A stretch of 57,009 bases of DNA from Candidatus Merdisoma merdipullorum (GCA_018715645.1 DVLE01000052.1:1-57009), one strand, 5' to 3'; positions 14,773-22,955 are shown, counted from the first letter of the stretch. Numbers and translations: made by a program. The notes: a model not told the origin generated them from the letters alone.

Positions 14773-16155
14773 TTACTCAAGCACTTTCCAATAACCTGTC
14801 TTTTTAGAGCCAACTCTTTCTACATAGCCATTTTCTTTCAAGAACGCAAGATTATTCTCCACCGCTGTTTTACTAATTCCCAGTATCTGATGCAGTTCGC
14901 TTGTGGTAACATTCGGATTATCTCTCATTTCTGTTATGATTCTTTGTCTTCTTGAATTTAATCCTTTTTTATCCCCAACCTTATTCCCAACTTTTTTTCC
15001 AACCTTCTTTATTCGCTGAAGTGGGATTGTAACAACAATCGAATTTTCCCTAAAAGTAAATGCTTCCTTTCCATAAGTTTCAATGATCTTAGGCACTCCA
15101 CGACCAGATTTTTCACTGATATGCAGTTGTAAAAAGATTTCAGATAATTTTTCATTTACCGGAATTGATTCTCCCAAGAAAAATCCTTCCATAGTCTGTG
15201 CCGGTGCCAGTGTTCCTCTCGATAAAATTTCTATCCTATTCGAGAAGACTGAAATCATTGGTTCGTTTCCACTTATCCATAGATTATGCAGAACAGCATT
15301 TATAATTGCTTCTCTAAAGGCTTTGTTATCAAACAGCGGGGTTTCCGGACGCTCTACTACACGCTCGCTCTCATCCGTCTGAATTAGATTTAATACATCC
15401 GCATATCTTAAAACCTCATCCAAAGTATAGAGCAAACAATTATTCCCAAATTCTCTTACAGAAAATAAATTGGAACCTTTGGTTTCTCCTTCAAAAATTG
15501 ATACCCTCAATGGGAAATGCGAATTATCCGAAAGCAACTGTGCAAGCAGATTATATTCCCCATCTTTATTTCTTAACCCAAGATTTTTCTCAAAAGTCTT
15601 TTCATTTAATACGATTCCCTTTGAACCATAATAACCAAATAATTTAGAAAATGTCAGCTCCTGATATTTGGCCGGCAATGTCTCAATCGTCTCCATTCTA
15701 CCGTCCAAAATCTTAAATAACTGGATTTCCCTTCTCGGATAATCTTTCAAATTTGCTTTGGAAGAACCGATGCGAATATATCGCTTTTCTTTAAAAGCTG
15801 TCGGAATTTCTTCCGCAGCAGGAATCACCAGAACAACAACTCTCTTATTATTTATGGTTGTTTCCTCAAATGAAAAATTGATGCTCGGAGATAGATTTCT
15901 CGCCAAAAAATTTTGATACGGTTCTTTATTATAGTCGCAATACTGATTGAATGTTGTTCCTACGATTTCATGCATTTCATTATTCACGCCCCAGACAAAG
16001 TATGCTTGAGCCTTATAATGAAATGCCGCTGCATTTGACAAGGCTGATACGTATTCACCAAGGACTTCTGGCTGAAACCAATTTTCCTTAAATTCAAACC
16101 ACTCCTGCTCATCACCATATGCGCATAAGTCTAAAACTAATTTTTCAATATTCAT
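14773..16155 (-). CDS. AlbA_2 (Schlafen-like) / HATPase_c_4 / winged-helix protein, probable transcriptional regulator on an AT-rich insert
   Basis: The 460-residue protein has an N-terminal AlbA_2 domain (residues about 10-130: EWFEFKENWFQPE, SNAAAFHYKAQAYFVWGV). An ATPase-like middle follows, with FREAIINAVLHN, FSNRIEILSRG and SEKSGRGVPKIIETYG, as in PF13749. A low-complexity linker KKVGKKVGNKVGDKKG leads to a C-terminal winged helix (TTSELHQILGISKTAVENNLAFLKENGYV). Family members are DNA-binding regulators, often on mobile DNA, and some act in defence. The gene is visibly AT-rich against its neighbours. It is flanked by 42-bp direct repeats and has a 20-bp inverted repeat around its -10 box. 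Recent horizontal acquisition is likely. Confidence 0.85.
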   Translation of the reverse strand: MNIEKLVLDLCAYGDEQEWFEFKENWFQPEVLGEYVSALSNAAAFHYKAQAYFVWGVNNEMHEIVGTTFNQYCDYNKEPYQNFLARNLSPSINFSFEETTINNKRVVVLVIPAAEEIPTAFKEKRYIRIGSSKANLKDYPRREIQLFKILDGRMETIETLPAKYQELTFSKLFGYYGSKGIVLNEKTFEKNLGLRNKDGEYNLLAQLLSDNSHFPLRVSIFEGETKGSNLFSVREFGNNCLLYTLDEVLRYADVLNLIQTDESERVVERPETPLFDNKAFREAIINAVLHNLWISGNEPMISVFSNRIEILSRGTLAPAQTMEGFFLGESIPVNEKLSEIFLQLHISEKSGRGVPKIIETYGKEAFTFRENSIVVTIPLQRIKKVGKKVGNKVGDKKGLNSRRQRIITEMRDNPNVTTSELHQILGISKTAVENNLAFLKENGYVERVGSKKTGYWKVLE

Positions 16156-16169
16156 AGATCAGTATCCTT

Positions 16170-16226
16170 TTCCCAACTTTTATTCCCAATAAGGACATTA
16201 TAACGCATTGGGAATAAAGTTGGGAA
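16170..16226 (-). promoter_or_regulatory. Large operator-like inverted repeat flanking the -10 box of the AlbA_2 gene
   Basis: The arms 16170-16190 and 16207-16226 (TTCCCAACTTT(T)ATTCCCAAT and its complement) match over 20 bases, with a single extra T in the left arm. The 16-base spacer contains a perfect minus-strand TATAAT (16197-16202). A protein bound to both arms would occlude the promoter, so autoregulation by the winged-helix product is the simplest reading. Confidence 0.75.
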
Positions 16227-16273
16227 TATTTTATGCAATGATTAAAAAAATATTCTTAGAACTTATCGAAAGT

Positions 16274-16315
16274 CCATAGCCCCAGTTTTGGCGGCAAGGG
16301 GGCTGTTTCTCTGCT
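16274..16315. repeat. 42-bp direct repeat, right copy (R2)
   Basis: Copy of 14710-14751, offset by 1564 bp. Unlike R1 it has no TATAAT abutting it, so the -35-like TTGCCG it contains is orphaned here. Confidence 0.9.
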
Positions 16316-16501
16316 ACTTTTGCCGGACTTGCGTATTTTTTTCCGAATCGTTGCATTTGCAACAGATTATTCCTTTGTTTTTGCATATACTTAATGATAA
16401 TTAGCCTTGTTGGCTGAGGAACTGCTTGTTCTTCAGTCCAAGCTCATCTTACGCCGGGTACAGGCCGGCATCATTATCAGAACCTAAGGAGGAGCATTTT
16501 T

Positions 16502-16912
16502 ATGAGCGTAACATTTGATAAATCTCTGGAAACCGGAAATGAACTGATCGATCAGCAGCACAAGGAACTGATTGATCGTGTGAATAAGCTGCTGGAAAGC
16601 TGCTATATGGGAACAGAAAAGCGTGCCGCTATTCAGACTTTGAATTTCCTGCTGGATTACACCGTATTTCATTTTGAAGCTGAGGAGAAGCTTCAGCAGG
16701 AATCCGGCTATCCGGGCTTTGAGGCTCACAAGGAGCAGCATCAGACATTTGTAAAGGCTGTACATGAGCTTCTGGACATGCTGGAGGAGGAAGAAGGCCC
16801 CACAGACGCTTTTGTGGAAGCGGTAAATAAGAACATTACCGACTGGCTTCTGAATCATATCCAGGTACAGGACAAGGCTGTGGCCGCTTACGTGCAGAGC
16901 CATTCCAAATAA
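16502..16912 (+). CDS. Bacteriohemerythrin
   Basis: The 136-residue four-helix protein retains all seven di-iron ligands expected for hemerythrin: H20 (DQQHKEL), H57 and E61 (HFEAEE), H76 and H80 (HKEQH), H119 and D124 (HIQVQD). Single-domain bacterial hemerythrins bind oxygen reversibly and serve oxygen sensing, delivery or scavenging in anaerobes and microaerophiles. AAGGAGG lies just upstream of the ATG. It stands alone, next to the right direct repeat. With the rubrerythrin at 43 kb it points to an oxygen-sensitive lifestyle. Confidence 0.95.
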   Translation: MSVTFDKSLETGNELIDQQHKELIDRVNKLLESCYMGTEKRAAIQTLNFLLDYTVFHFEAEEKLQQESGYPGFEAHKEQHQTFVKAVHELLDMLEEEEGPTDAFVEAVNKNITDWLLNHIQVQDKAVAAYVQSHSK

Positions 16913-17040
16913 GAATGAAAACCCGCATCATACCGACATACGATACCTGCACACGAGGGGAAGCATATCTGCCGCATCGGTTCTGCGCAGAATAAGCTCC
17001 TTCCGGGCAGCTCAATAAAACAGTATAAAATTGATTTCAG

Positions 17041-17070
17041 GAAACGGCGCAGCTTCGGCTATGCCGTTTC
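17041..17070 (+). other. Hairpin in the hemerythrin/DUF2200 intergenic region
   Basis: GAAACGGC (17041-17048) pairs with GCCGTTTC (17063-17070). TCTGTAAT rather than a T tract follows, so this is a possible weak terminator or leader structure. The rest of 16913-17126 shows nothing recognisable apart from the AGGAGGA ribosome site. Confidence 0.4.
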
Positions 17071-17126
17071 TCTGTAATGTCTATAAGAGCCGTTCTAAAA
17101 AGGGTGGAAAAGCAGGAGGAATCAGA

Positions 17127-17708
17127 ATGAGCAATGAAAAAGTTTATGGTATGAGTTTCAGTAAAATCTATCCGCTTCTGGTCACTAAGGCAGAGAAAAA
17201 AGGGCGTACATTGGACGAAGTAACCCAGGTCATCACCTGGCTGACCGGGTACACCACAGAAGAAATCGAGAAGGCTGCGGCAAGTTCTCTGACATACGGT
17301 GACTTTTTCCGTAATGCCCCGCAGCTGAACCCGAACCGGAAGCAGATCACCGGCGTTGTATGCGGTGTGCGTGTGGAAACGATTGAGGAACCGCTCATGC
17401 AGGAAATCCGGTATCTGGATAAACTTATCGACGAGCTTGCCAAAGGAAAGGCCATGGAAAAAATATTGCGCGGCCAGGCGAAAATCTGTGAAGATAATAT
17501 CAAAAACAATGAAAAAACCTATCTGTTTGATGCGGTAATTGAAGCCGTCCCTGAAAAAGGCGGCGCTTATGTACGTTTTCCCCATGACATCCGCAAGGAA
17601 TTCGGAAAAGGCCGGGTGAAAGCAGAGATTACCTTTGACGACGAACCGTATTCCGGCAGCATTGTAAATATGGGCATAAAAAATGCGGACGAAAGTTCAA
17701 AAACGTAA
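17127..17708 (+). CDS. DUF2200-DUF1905 fusion protein, truncated at the C-terminus
   Basis: The start [18 protein letters not shown] has AGGAGGA just upstream. Residues 1-113 match a complete DUF2200 protein, ending at the usual [16 protein letters not shown]. Residues about 128-190 match DUF1905: [43 protein letters not shown]1905 normally continues some 25 residues further, but here TAA follows ADESSKT. The same frame resumes after the stop as IKVITAEQ, which looks like the missing final strand. This suggests a small deletion or nonsense change. The two domains usually occur as separate small proteins of unknown function. A DUF1801 remnant follows immediately. Confidence 0.8.
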   Translation: MSNEKVYGMSFSKIYPLLVTKAEKKGRTLDEVTQVITWLTGYTTEEIEKAAASSLTYGDFFRNAPQLNPNRKQITGVVCGVRVETIEEPLMQEIRYLDKLIDELAKGKAMEKILRGQAKICEDNIKNNEKTYLFDAVIEAVPEKGGAYVRFPHDIRKEFGKGRVKAEITFDDEPYSGSIVNMGIKNADESSKT

Positions 17709-18064
17709 ATCAAGGTCATTACTGCGGAGCAGCGCCGCAGAACATTGAGGAATACATTGCACAGCAGCCGGAAAGTGCCCGGCCATATCTCCGCCAAGTC
17801 AATGACGCCATCAAAAGCGCGCTGCCGGACGCTGTGCAGAAAATTTCATGGAGTATGCCGACTTATTGGAAAAAGCGGAATCTCATCCAGTTTGCCGCAT
17901 TTCAAAAGCACATTGGCTTGTATCCCGGCCCTGCGGCAGTGGAAGCCTTTGCAGACCGGCTGCAAGGATATAAAACCAGCAAGGGAGCCATCCAATTTCC
18001 CTATGATAAGCCATTGCCCCTTGATCTGATTAGCCAAATTGCGGCATGGTGCGGAAAAGAGTAG
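17709..18064 (+). pseudogene. DUF1801-domain remnant, out of frame and without a start codon
   Basis: Reading frame +2 (codons ending at 18064) gives NIEEYIAQQPESARPYLRQV, then LPDAVQKISWSMPTYWKKRN, IQFAAFQKHIGLYPG and KGAIQFPYDKPLP, a nearly complete DUF1801 (YdhG-like) domain. No ATG with a ribosome site precedes it in frame; the first possible start, GTG at 17834, would remove about a third of the domain. It is in a different frame from the DUF2200-DUF1905 gene just upstream. I read it as the broken 3' part of a former DUF1905-DUF1801 gene or of a separate DUF1801 gene. Confidence 0.65.
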
Positions 18065-18082
18065 GGAGAAACAATCACTCAG

Positions 18083-18937
18083 TTATGCACACGGCAGCCG
18101 CAGTACATAACGGCAGAGCCCCTTTCCCTGATACATAAACTCTTTTTTCCTGTGAAATCCCAGCTTTTCAATCAGATGCAGAGAAACCAGATTTTCCCGA
18201 TCGATGTAGGCGCTGACCTGAGGGAGATACAGGGTATGCTCCGCATAATCGAGGGCGGCGCGGCTTGCTTCTTCTGCATAGCCGCGGCGGCGGTATCTCT
18301 CGCCGATCAAATAGCCCATATCAATCTCGGAGAACTCCAGGTAATCCGCAATGCCAAATCCCACCCTGCCAATCAGCTTGCCGCTCTCCTTTTCGATTAC
18401 CACCCACATGCCAAACTGGTAAAGGCCGTACATATACGCGATATACGCCTTGATCTTTTCTTCCTCCTCATGCCTGTCCAGGCTGGAAGGATGCATAAAA
18501 CCTGTAAACTCATTTTCCCTGTAAAGAGCATTGATGTCGTCCAGATCCGCAAGCGTCATTTCCCGAATCAAAAGACGCTTTGTCTCTGCGATCTGCACGG
18601 GAAGACCCAGGGCCCGCGTATGTACGTTGCACAGAAAAGGAACATCTATCTCCTGAAAGCCCTCCAGGAGAATCCGGCAGCCTGAAAGCCTTTGTCCATC
18701 AATATCCGGATTCAGGTAGCCTACACAGAAAAGGCCCAGGGAAAGAGCTATCTTCTCCTCTCTGTCCGTTTCCACCAGGCACAGCAGTTCGTCGGGGCTG
18801 GCATGGAGACTGAGCATTGCCTCCTGAAAATCCTCCTTCTCCCTGCCTTTCAAGTCTGTCCACGGAAAATGATTCTTCTTAAGCTCCTCCTTAAGCATCT
18901 GCGTTCCGGAGGCAGCGATCACAAGACCTTTCAGCAT
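18083..18937 (-). CDS. GNAT N-acetyltransferase with a degenerate HAD-like N-terminal domain
   Basis: The 284-residue protein starts at an ATG with AAGGAG 10 bases upstream. Residues about 1-118 resemble the second half of a HAD-type phosphatase (ALSLGLFCVGYLNPDIDG, LLEGFQEIDVPFLCNVH) without the catalytic DxD motif. The GNAT domain runs from TKRLLIREMTLADLDDINALY to the end. Its acetyl-CoA loop is seen at YLIGERYRRRGYAEEASRAAL and the last strand at NLVSLHLIEKLGFHRKKEF. This resembles RimJ/RimL-type acetyltransferases. The substrate is unknown. The HAD part may act as a binding scaffold; I have seen this arrangement in Lachnospiraceae but cannot verify its frequency here. Confidence 0.85.
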   Translation of the reverse strand: MLKGLVIAASGTQMLKEELKKNHFPWTDLKGREKEDFQEAMLSLHASPDELLCLVETDREEKIALSLGLFCVGYLNPDIDGQRLSGCRILLEGFQEIDVPFLCNVHTRALGLPVQIAETKRLLIREMTLADLDDINALYRENEFTGFMHPSSLDRHEEEEKIKAYIAYMYGLYQFGMWVVIEKESGKLIGRVGFGIADYLEFSEIDMGYLIGERYRRRGYAEEASRAALDYAEHTLYLPQVSAYIDRENLVSLHLIEKLGFHRKKEFMYQGKGLCRYVLRLPCA

Positions 18938-19079
18938 TTTTCAAAAACTCCTTTACGTCTTCATCCTTTTCTGTTACCATAAGCTGGCAAGGGTATATTC
19001 CCCAGTCAACTTATAGTAAGATATATGTGACATAATCGCAGGCTGGAAACAGTATGCGCACGGAAAAGGAGAATGAATT

Positions 19080-19598
19080 ATGGCAAATCCAATAGTTACA
19101 TTTGAGATGGAGAACGGTGACGTTATCAAAGCGGAGCTTTATCCCGACATCGCTCCCAACACAGTTCGCAATTTTATCAGTCTTGTGAAGAAAGGCTTCT
19201 ACAACGGCCTCATTTTCCACAGAGTGATCGAGGACTTTATGATTCAGGGCGGCTGTCCGGATGGAAACGGAATGGGCGGTCCCGGCTACTCTATCAAAGG
19301 AGAATTCGCCCAGAATGGCTTTGACAATGAACTGAAGCATACCCCCGGCGTCCTGTCCATGGCTCGCGCCATGCATCCCGACTCTGCCGGTTCCCAGTTC
19401 TTTATCATGCACAAGACCTCTCCTCATCTGGACGGAGCATACGCTGCCTTTGGCAAGGTAACGGAAGGTCTGGACATCGTAAACAAGATCGCCCAGACGC
19501 CCACGGATTACCGCGATCGGCCGATGACGCCGCAGGTTATGAAGACAGTCACTGTGGAAACCTTCGGAACAGATTATCCTGAGCCGGATACTCTGTAA
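19080..19598 (+). CDS. ppiB: Peptidyl-prolyl cis-trans isomerase, cyclophilin type
   Basis: The 172-residue cytoplasmic cyclophilin shows the core active-site segments: FHRVIEDFMIQGGCPDGNG (Arg, Phe, Gln), GVLSMARAMHPDSAGSQFFI and HLDGAYAAFGKV. It catalyses proline isomerisation in folding proteins. AAGGAG lies 9 bases before the ATG. It is a single-gene unit ending in a bidirectional terminator shared with rarA. No signal peptide is seen. Confidence 0.95.
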   Translation: MANPIVTFEMENGDVIKAELYPDIAPNTVRNFISLVKKGFYNGLIFHRVIEDFMIQGGCPDGNGMGGPGYSIKGEFAQNGFDNELKHTPGVLSMARAMHPDSAGSQFFIMHKTSPHLDGAYAAFGKVTEGLDIVNKIAQTPTDYRDRPMTPQVMKTVTVETFGTDYPEPDTL

Positions 19599-19640
19599 AT
19601 TCCCGCACTTATTTTTTGTTTCTGACTACCCTCAGTAAAA

Positions 19641-19682
19641 CGCCGCCTTTCGGAGCTTCCCGCCCCGGAAGGCGCTTTTTTC
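19641..19682. terminator. Bidirectional terminator between ppiB and rarA
   Basis: GCCTTTCGG (19645-19653) pairs with CCGGAAGGC (19665-19673) with one G-T pair, followed by GCTTTTTT. On the other strand GGCGTTTTACTG follows the stem. Confidence 0.8.
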
Positions 19683-19709
19683 CTCGCCCTTTTTCTTTTC
19701 TTCCCTTTT

Positions 19710-21059
19710 CTATTCTTCCTCCTTTCCTTCGGTTTCTTCCTGTCTATTTCCCTTTATTTTACGAAAATATTCCCGAATCTGTCTCTCATAGCCATTGTCG
19801 GAGGGCTCGTAAAACACCTCGCCAAGAAGCTCTGCAGGCAAATATTGCTGCTCCACATAATGATTCGGGTAATTGTGAGCGTATTTATAACCGATTCCAT
19901 GCCCCAGTTTTCCGGAGCCGCTGTAATGGGCGTCCTGAAGATGAGGCGGTACGCTGGTACGCTGCGTTTTCACCGACTGCATGGCCTTATCAATCGCCAT
20001 GACCGCAGAATTGCTCTTGGGCGCGCAGGCCACATAGGAAGCCGCCTGAGCCAGGATGATCTGAGCCTCCGGAAATCCCACGCGTTCCACGGCCTGAGCA
20101 GCCGAAACCGCCACGGTGAGCGCCATGGGATCTGCATTTCCCACATCCTCCGAGGCGCAGATCATAATTCTTCTGGCGATAAAACGCTCATCCTCTCCGG
20201 CATAGATCATCTTCGCGAGATAATAAACGGCCGCGTCCGGATCGGAGCCGCGCATACTCTTGATAAAGGCCGAAATCGTATCGTAATGATTATCTCCGGT
20301 CTTGTCATAGCGTACCGTGCGCTTCTGGATACATTCGGAAACTACATCCAGCGTCAGATGTATCTTCCCGTCTTCGCTCTTTTCCGTCGTCAGCACGCCG
20401 AGCTCCACGGCATTCAGAGCGGCTCTCGCGTCTCCTCCCGCTATATCCGCGAGAAAGTCGGCGGCCTCCTCCGTAATTTCCGCATGGTATGCTCCCATAC
20501 CGCGTTCTTTATCCGAAACCGCCCGATGAATCAAAGTGAGAATATCTTCTTTGCTTAAAGGCTGAAGCTCAAAAATGACAGATCTGGACAAAAGCGCCCC
20601 ATTCACTTCAAAATACGGGTTTTCTGTCGTGGCCCCGATCAGAATCACCGTTCCGTCCTCCACAAAGGGAAGAAGATAATCCTGCTGCCCCTTGTTGAAG
20701 CGATGGATCTCGTCTATGAACAGGATGGTTTTCCGTCCGTACATCCCCAGGTTTTCCTTCGCCTTCGCCACCACGGCTTCCATGTCCTTTTTCCCGGCCA
20801 CCGTGGCGTTAAGCTGTGTGAAATCCGCCTTCGTGGTGCCTGCGATCACGCGGGCGATGGTCGTCTTTCCCGTACCGGGCGGGCCGTAAAAGAGCAGTGA
20901 GCTTAGTTTATCCGCCTGGATCGCCCGGTAGAGCAGCTTGTCCTTTCCCAGAATATGCTTTTGCCCTACGATCTCGTCCAGTGTACGCGGACGCAGGCGG
21001 GAGGCCAGCGGAGCTTCCTCCGTAAGCTTCCTCTCCCGCATATAATCAAATAAATCCAT
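19710..21059 (-). CDS. rarA: Replication-associated recombination protein A (AAA ATPase RarA/MgsA)
   Basis: The 449-residue clamp-loader-like ATPase has the family N-terminus [20 protein letters not shown], Walker [13 protein letters not shown], Walker [17 protein letters not shown], sensor-1 [14 protein letters not shown] and the C-terminal tetramerisation region [18 protein letters not shown]. RarA acts at stalled replication forks. GAGGAGATAACA precedes the ATG. It is followed upstream on the same strand by the deacetylase gene, whose stop lies 10 bases from this start, so the two may be cotranscribed. Confidence 0.95.
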   Translation of the reverse strand: MDLFDYMRERKLTEEAPLASRLRPRTLDEIVGQKHILGKDKLLYRAIQADKLSSLLFYGPPGTGKTTIARVIAGTTKADFTQLNATVAGKKDMEAVVAKAKENLGMYGRKTILFIDEIHRFNKGQQDYLLPFVEDGTVILIGATTENPYFEVNGALLSRSVIFELQPLSKEDILTLIHRAVSDKERGMGAYHAEITEEAADFLADIAGGDARAALNAVELGVLTTEKSEDGKIHLTLDVVSECIQKRTVRYDKTGDNHYDTISAFIKSMRGSDPDAAVYYLAKMIYAGEDERFIARRIMICASEDVGNADPMALTVAVSAAQAVERVGFPEAQIILAQAASYVACAPKSNSAVMAIDKAMQSVKTQRTSVPPHLQDAHYSGSGKLGHGIGYKYAHNYPNHYVEQQYLPAELLGEVFYEPSDNGYERQIREYFRKIKGNRQEETEGKEEE

Positions 21060-21069
21060 TGTTATCTCC

Positions 21070-21825
21070 TCATTCCAGAATCAGCTCGTCAGCCGTCACA
21101 AACTCATACCCTTCCGCCTGCAGAAGATCAATGATGCGAAGCGCGGCCTCCACTGTGCTTTTATAGGAATCGTGCATCAGAATAATATCATTCTCCTCCG
21201 CCTCGGATATGACTTCCTGCACGATCAGATCTGCATTTTCCGTACTCCAGTCCAGCGTATCCACCGACCAGAAAATCGGAATCATCATGACTTCGCATTC
21301 CAGTTCCTTATTCCAGTTGCCAAAGGGCGGGCGCACATACTCTACCGGCTGCCCCGTAATCTCCGTAATCTTCCTGCTGGTATCCTGAATCTCCGCACAG
21401 GCGTCCTCCTGGGAAAGCGTCGTAATATCTACGTGATACCAGGTGTGGTTTCCAATCAGGTGTCCTTCCTCCGCCATGCGCCGGACCACATCCTCATTTC
21501 CTTCTATATTGCAGCCCAGAAGAAAAAACGTCGCCTTCACGCCCCGCTCTGCAAGGCCATCAAGAAGCTGCTCTGTATAATACGGATGCGGGCCATCGTC
21601 AAAGGTCAGCGCAATTTTCCTGTTTTCCAGAGGCTCCGCCTCCGCCTGAACCGGAACCGTCTCCCCTGTGCTTTCTTCTGCCCGGATTCCGGCGCTTTCA
21701 TCTGTCTCCTCCGTGAGAAAAAACTCACGCGCGGCCGCTGCGGACAGTACTGCGGTCAATCCGAGAACTGCCGTCAAAAGCCCCTTCTTCCATGCCGGAA
21801 AGGTCTGGCTGTCTCTGTTCCTCAC
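21070..21825 (-). CDS. Membrane-anchored polysaccharide deacetylase (peptidoglycan/chitooligosaccharide type)
   Basis: The 251-residue protein uses a GTG start (MRNRDSQTFPAW), has one N-terminal membrane segment (residues 13-32) and a short acidic linker. The NodB domain shows TFDDGPHP (motif 1 with Asp-Asp), GNHTWYHVD (metal His-x4-His), RPPFGNWN (motif 3), DTLDWS (motif 4) and ILMHDSYKSTVEA (motif 5). All catalytic and metal residues are present. The enzyme likely removes acetyl groups from GlcNAc or MurNAc in the wall, which can confer lysozyme tolerance. The exact substrate is inferred only at family level. Confidence 0.92.
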   Translation of the reverse strand: MRNRDSQTFPAWKKGLLTAVLGLTAVLSAAAAREFFLTEETDESAGIRAEESTGETVPVQAEAEPLENRKIALTFDDGPHPYYTEQLLDGLAERGVKATFFLLGCNIEGNEDVVRRMAEEGHLIGNHTWYHVDITTLSQEDACAEIQDTSRKITEITGQPVEYVRPPFGNWNKELECEVMMIPIFWSVDTLDWSTENADLIVQEVISEAEENDIILMHDSYKSTVEAALRIIDLLQAEGYEFVTADELILE

Positions 21826-21868
21826 ACAAGTCCCCGCATATCATCTCTTTTCTTCTAAATATATGCAG

Positions 21869-21896
21869 ACAGAGCGGGCTTATGAGCCCGCTCTGT
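21869..21896. terminator. Perfect hairpin upstream of the deacetylase gene
   Basis: ACAGAGCGGGCT and AGCCCGCTCTGT form a 12-bp stem with a TATG loop between the DUF gene (21913-22386) and the deacetylase. It lacks a clear T tract but probably ends the minus-strand transcript from the upstream gene. Confidence 0.55.
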
Positions 21897-21912
21897 ACAC
21901 TGGCGTAAGACC

Positions 21913-22386
21913 TTATTTCCCGTCCTGCTCCCCGGACTCTGTACTTTCTGTTTCCTCCGGTTCTTCGTTTTCCACAATTCCTTCAAACTCTGCGCGGTAC
22001 TTCCGCTTCATCTGCGCCGTCAGAAAATAGATCAGAAACGGAAACAGAATATCGCTTCCCGCTTCGGAATTGATTCCTGAGATCCAGTACAGCAGAGCTC
22101 CGGCTCCGATCACGTCCATCAGCATCATTTTCAGGAAGCCTCTCCTTCTCTGCTCCGTAAGCTCCTGAAACATGCCAAGCCGATATGGCTCCACAATGTC
22201 CGACATGATGAGATAGATTACTACGAAGCCTCCGAGCATAAATCCAAACAGCATCATATTCAAAGTTTTTGTAACCATTCCATACACGGTATAAAGAATG
22301 ATCGCAAGCGTCATAACGGCCAGAACCTGCATCGTCAGCTTCTGTACCTGTTTTCGCCTTTCCTTTTCATTGCTGTTATTTTCCAT
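21913..22386 (-). CDS. Four-helix membrane protein of unknown function
   Basis: The start MENNSNEKERRKQ was chosen because AAGGAG lies 6 bases upstream; an ATG six codons earlier has no such site. The 157-residue protein has a basic N-terminus and four hydrophobic segments (LTMQVLAVMTLAIILYTVYG; MMLFGFMLGGFVVIYLIM; MLMDVIGAGALLYWI; DILFPFLIYFLTA). An acidic C-terminal tail follows (VENEEPEETESTESGEQDGK). I do not recognise the family. It is divergent from the DUF4250 gene. Confidence 0.75.
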   Translation of the reverse strand: MENNSNEKERRKQVQKLTMQVLAVMTLAIILYTVYGMVTKTLNMMLFGFMLGGFVVIYLIMSDIVEPYRLGMFQELTEQRRRGFLKMMLMDVIGAGALLYWISGINSEAGSDILFPFLIYFLTAQMKRKYRAEFEGIVENEEPEETESTESGEQDGK

Positions 22387-22444
22387 CTCTTTCTCCTTTG
22401 CCATCGTTTTTGTCTGAGTCTAGTGTATCAGAAAAGATTACTGC

Positions 22445-22473
22445 TTGCAAGTTCTGCAGCAATGTCTTATCAT
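22445..22473 (+). promoter_or_regulatory. Promoter of the DUF4250 gene
   Basis: TTGCAA (22445-22450), a 17-base spacer and TATCAT (22468-22473), 26 bases before the ATG. Confidence 0.6.
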
Positions 22474-22498
22474 ACTGTTACGAAGGAGGTAATCATAT

Positions 22499-22672
22499 AT
22501 GATCCCCAACGATCCGTTCATGCTGCTGAGCTGGATCAATATGCAGCTTCGGGATTATTATCCCAGTCTCGACGAGCTTTGCAGCTCTCTGAATCTTAAT
22601 CGCAGGGAACTTGAAGTCAAGCTCGCTTCCATTGATTTCCGCTATGATCCGAACAGCAACAGCTTTGTATAA
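22499..22672 (+). CDS. DUF4250 small protein
   Basis: The 57-residue protein begins MIPNDPFMLLSWINMQLRDY and ends IDFRYDPNSNSFV. This matches the DUF4250 family (PF14056), a small conserved protein of Clostridia. GAAGGAGG lies 10 bases upstream of the ATG and a promoter lies at 22445-22473, so it is a genuine short gene. It has no membrane segment and its function is unknown. The SLDELCSSLNLNRRELEVKL segment looks like a compact helix-turn-helix, though DNA binding is not shown. Confidence 0.88.
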   Translation: MIPNDPFMLLSWINMQLRDYYPSLDELCSSLNLNRRELEVKLASIDFRYDPNSNSFV

Positions 22673-22713
22673 TTTTTCTCAATCCTGTACAGTCTATAAC
22701 TGACAGAATAGAC

Positions 22714-22738
22714 AGGGACCGCCAAACATGCGGTCCCT
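22714..22738 (+). other. Hairpin upstream of the DUF378 gene
   Basis: AGGGACCGC (22714-22722) pairs perfectly with GCGGTCCCT (22730-22738). It is followed by CAGAAAGGAG, the DUF378 ribosome site, so it could end the DUF4250 transcript or gate translation of the next gene. Confidence 0.5.
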
Positions 22739-22760
22739 CAGAAAGGAGAATCCCTTTATT

Positions 22761-22955
22761 ATGAAATTTTTAGACTGTACCTTCCTCACCATCGCCATTA
22801 TCGGCGCTTTGAACTGGGGACTCATAGGCGTCTTCCGTTTTGACCTGGTAAATTTTCTTTTTGGAAATATGAGTCTGCTTTCCAGAATCGTCTATACCCT
22901 GGTCGGAATCAGCGGCCTCTATCTCTTCCGCTTCTTCGGCCGTTCCGGAGACTGA
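22761..22955 (+). CDS. DUF378 membrane protein (YuzA-like)
   Basis: The 64-residue protein starts MKFLDCTFLTIAIIGALNWG, with AAAGGAG upstream. It has two membrane helices and the DUF378 hallmarks IGALNWGLIG, FRFDLVNFLFG and RIVYTLVGISGLYLF. Its function is unknown. It lies directly behind a hairpin that follows the DUF4250 gene and converges with nagB. Confidence 0.92.
   Translation: MKFLDCTFLTIAIIGALNWGLIGVFRFDLVNFLFGNMSLLSRIVYTLVGISGLYLFRFFGRSGD

Larger units (their letters stand above)
16156..16501. other. Intergenic region holding the AlbA_2 operator, repeat R2 and the hemerythrin leader
   Basis: 346 bases without a gene. From left: promoter and operator of the AlbA_2 gene (16170-16226), an AT-rich stretch, repeat R2 (16274-16315), then the hemerythrin upstream region. 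I see no consensus promoter in that last part, although a TTTTTGCATATACTTAATGATAAT-type AT-rich segment near 16375-16400 could serve. AAGGAGGAG precedes the hemerythrin ATG. Confidence 0.6.
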
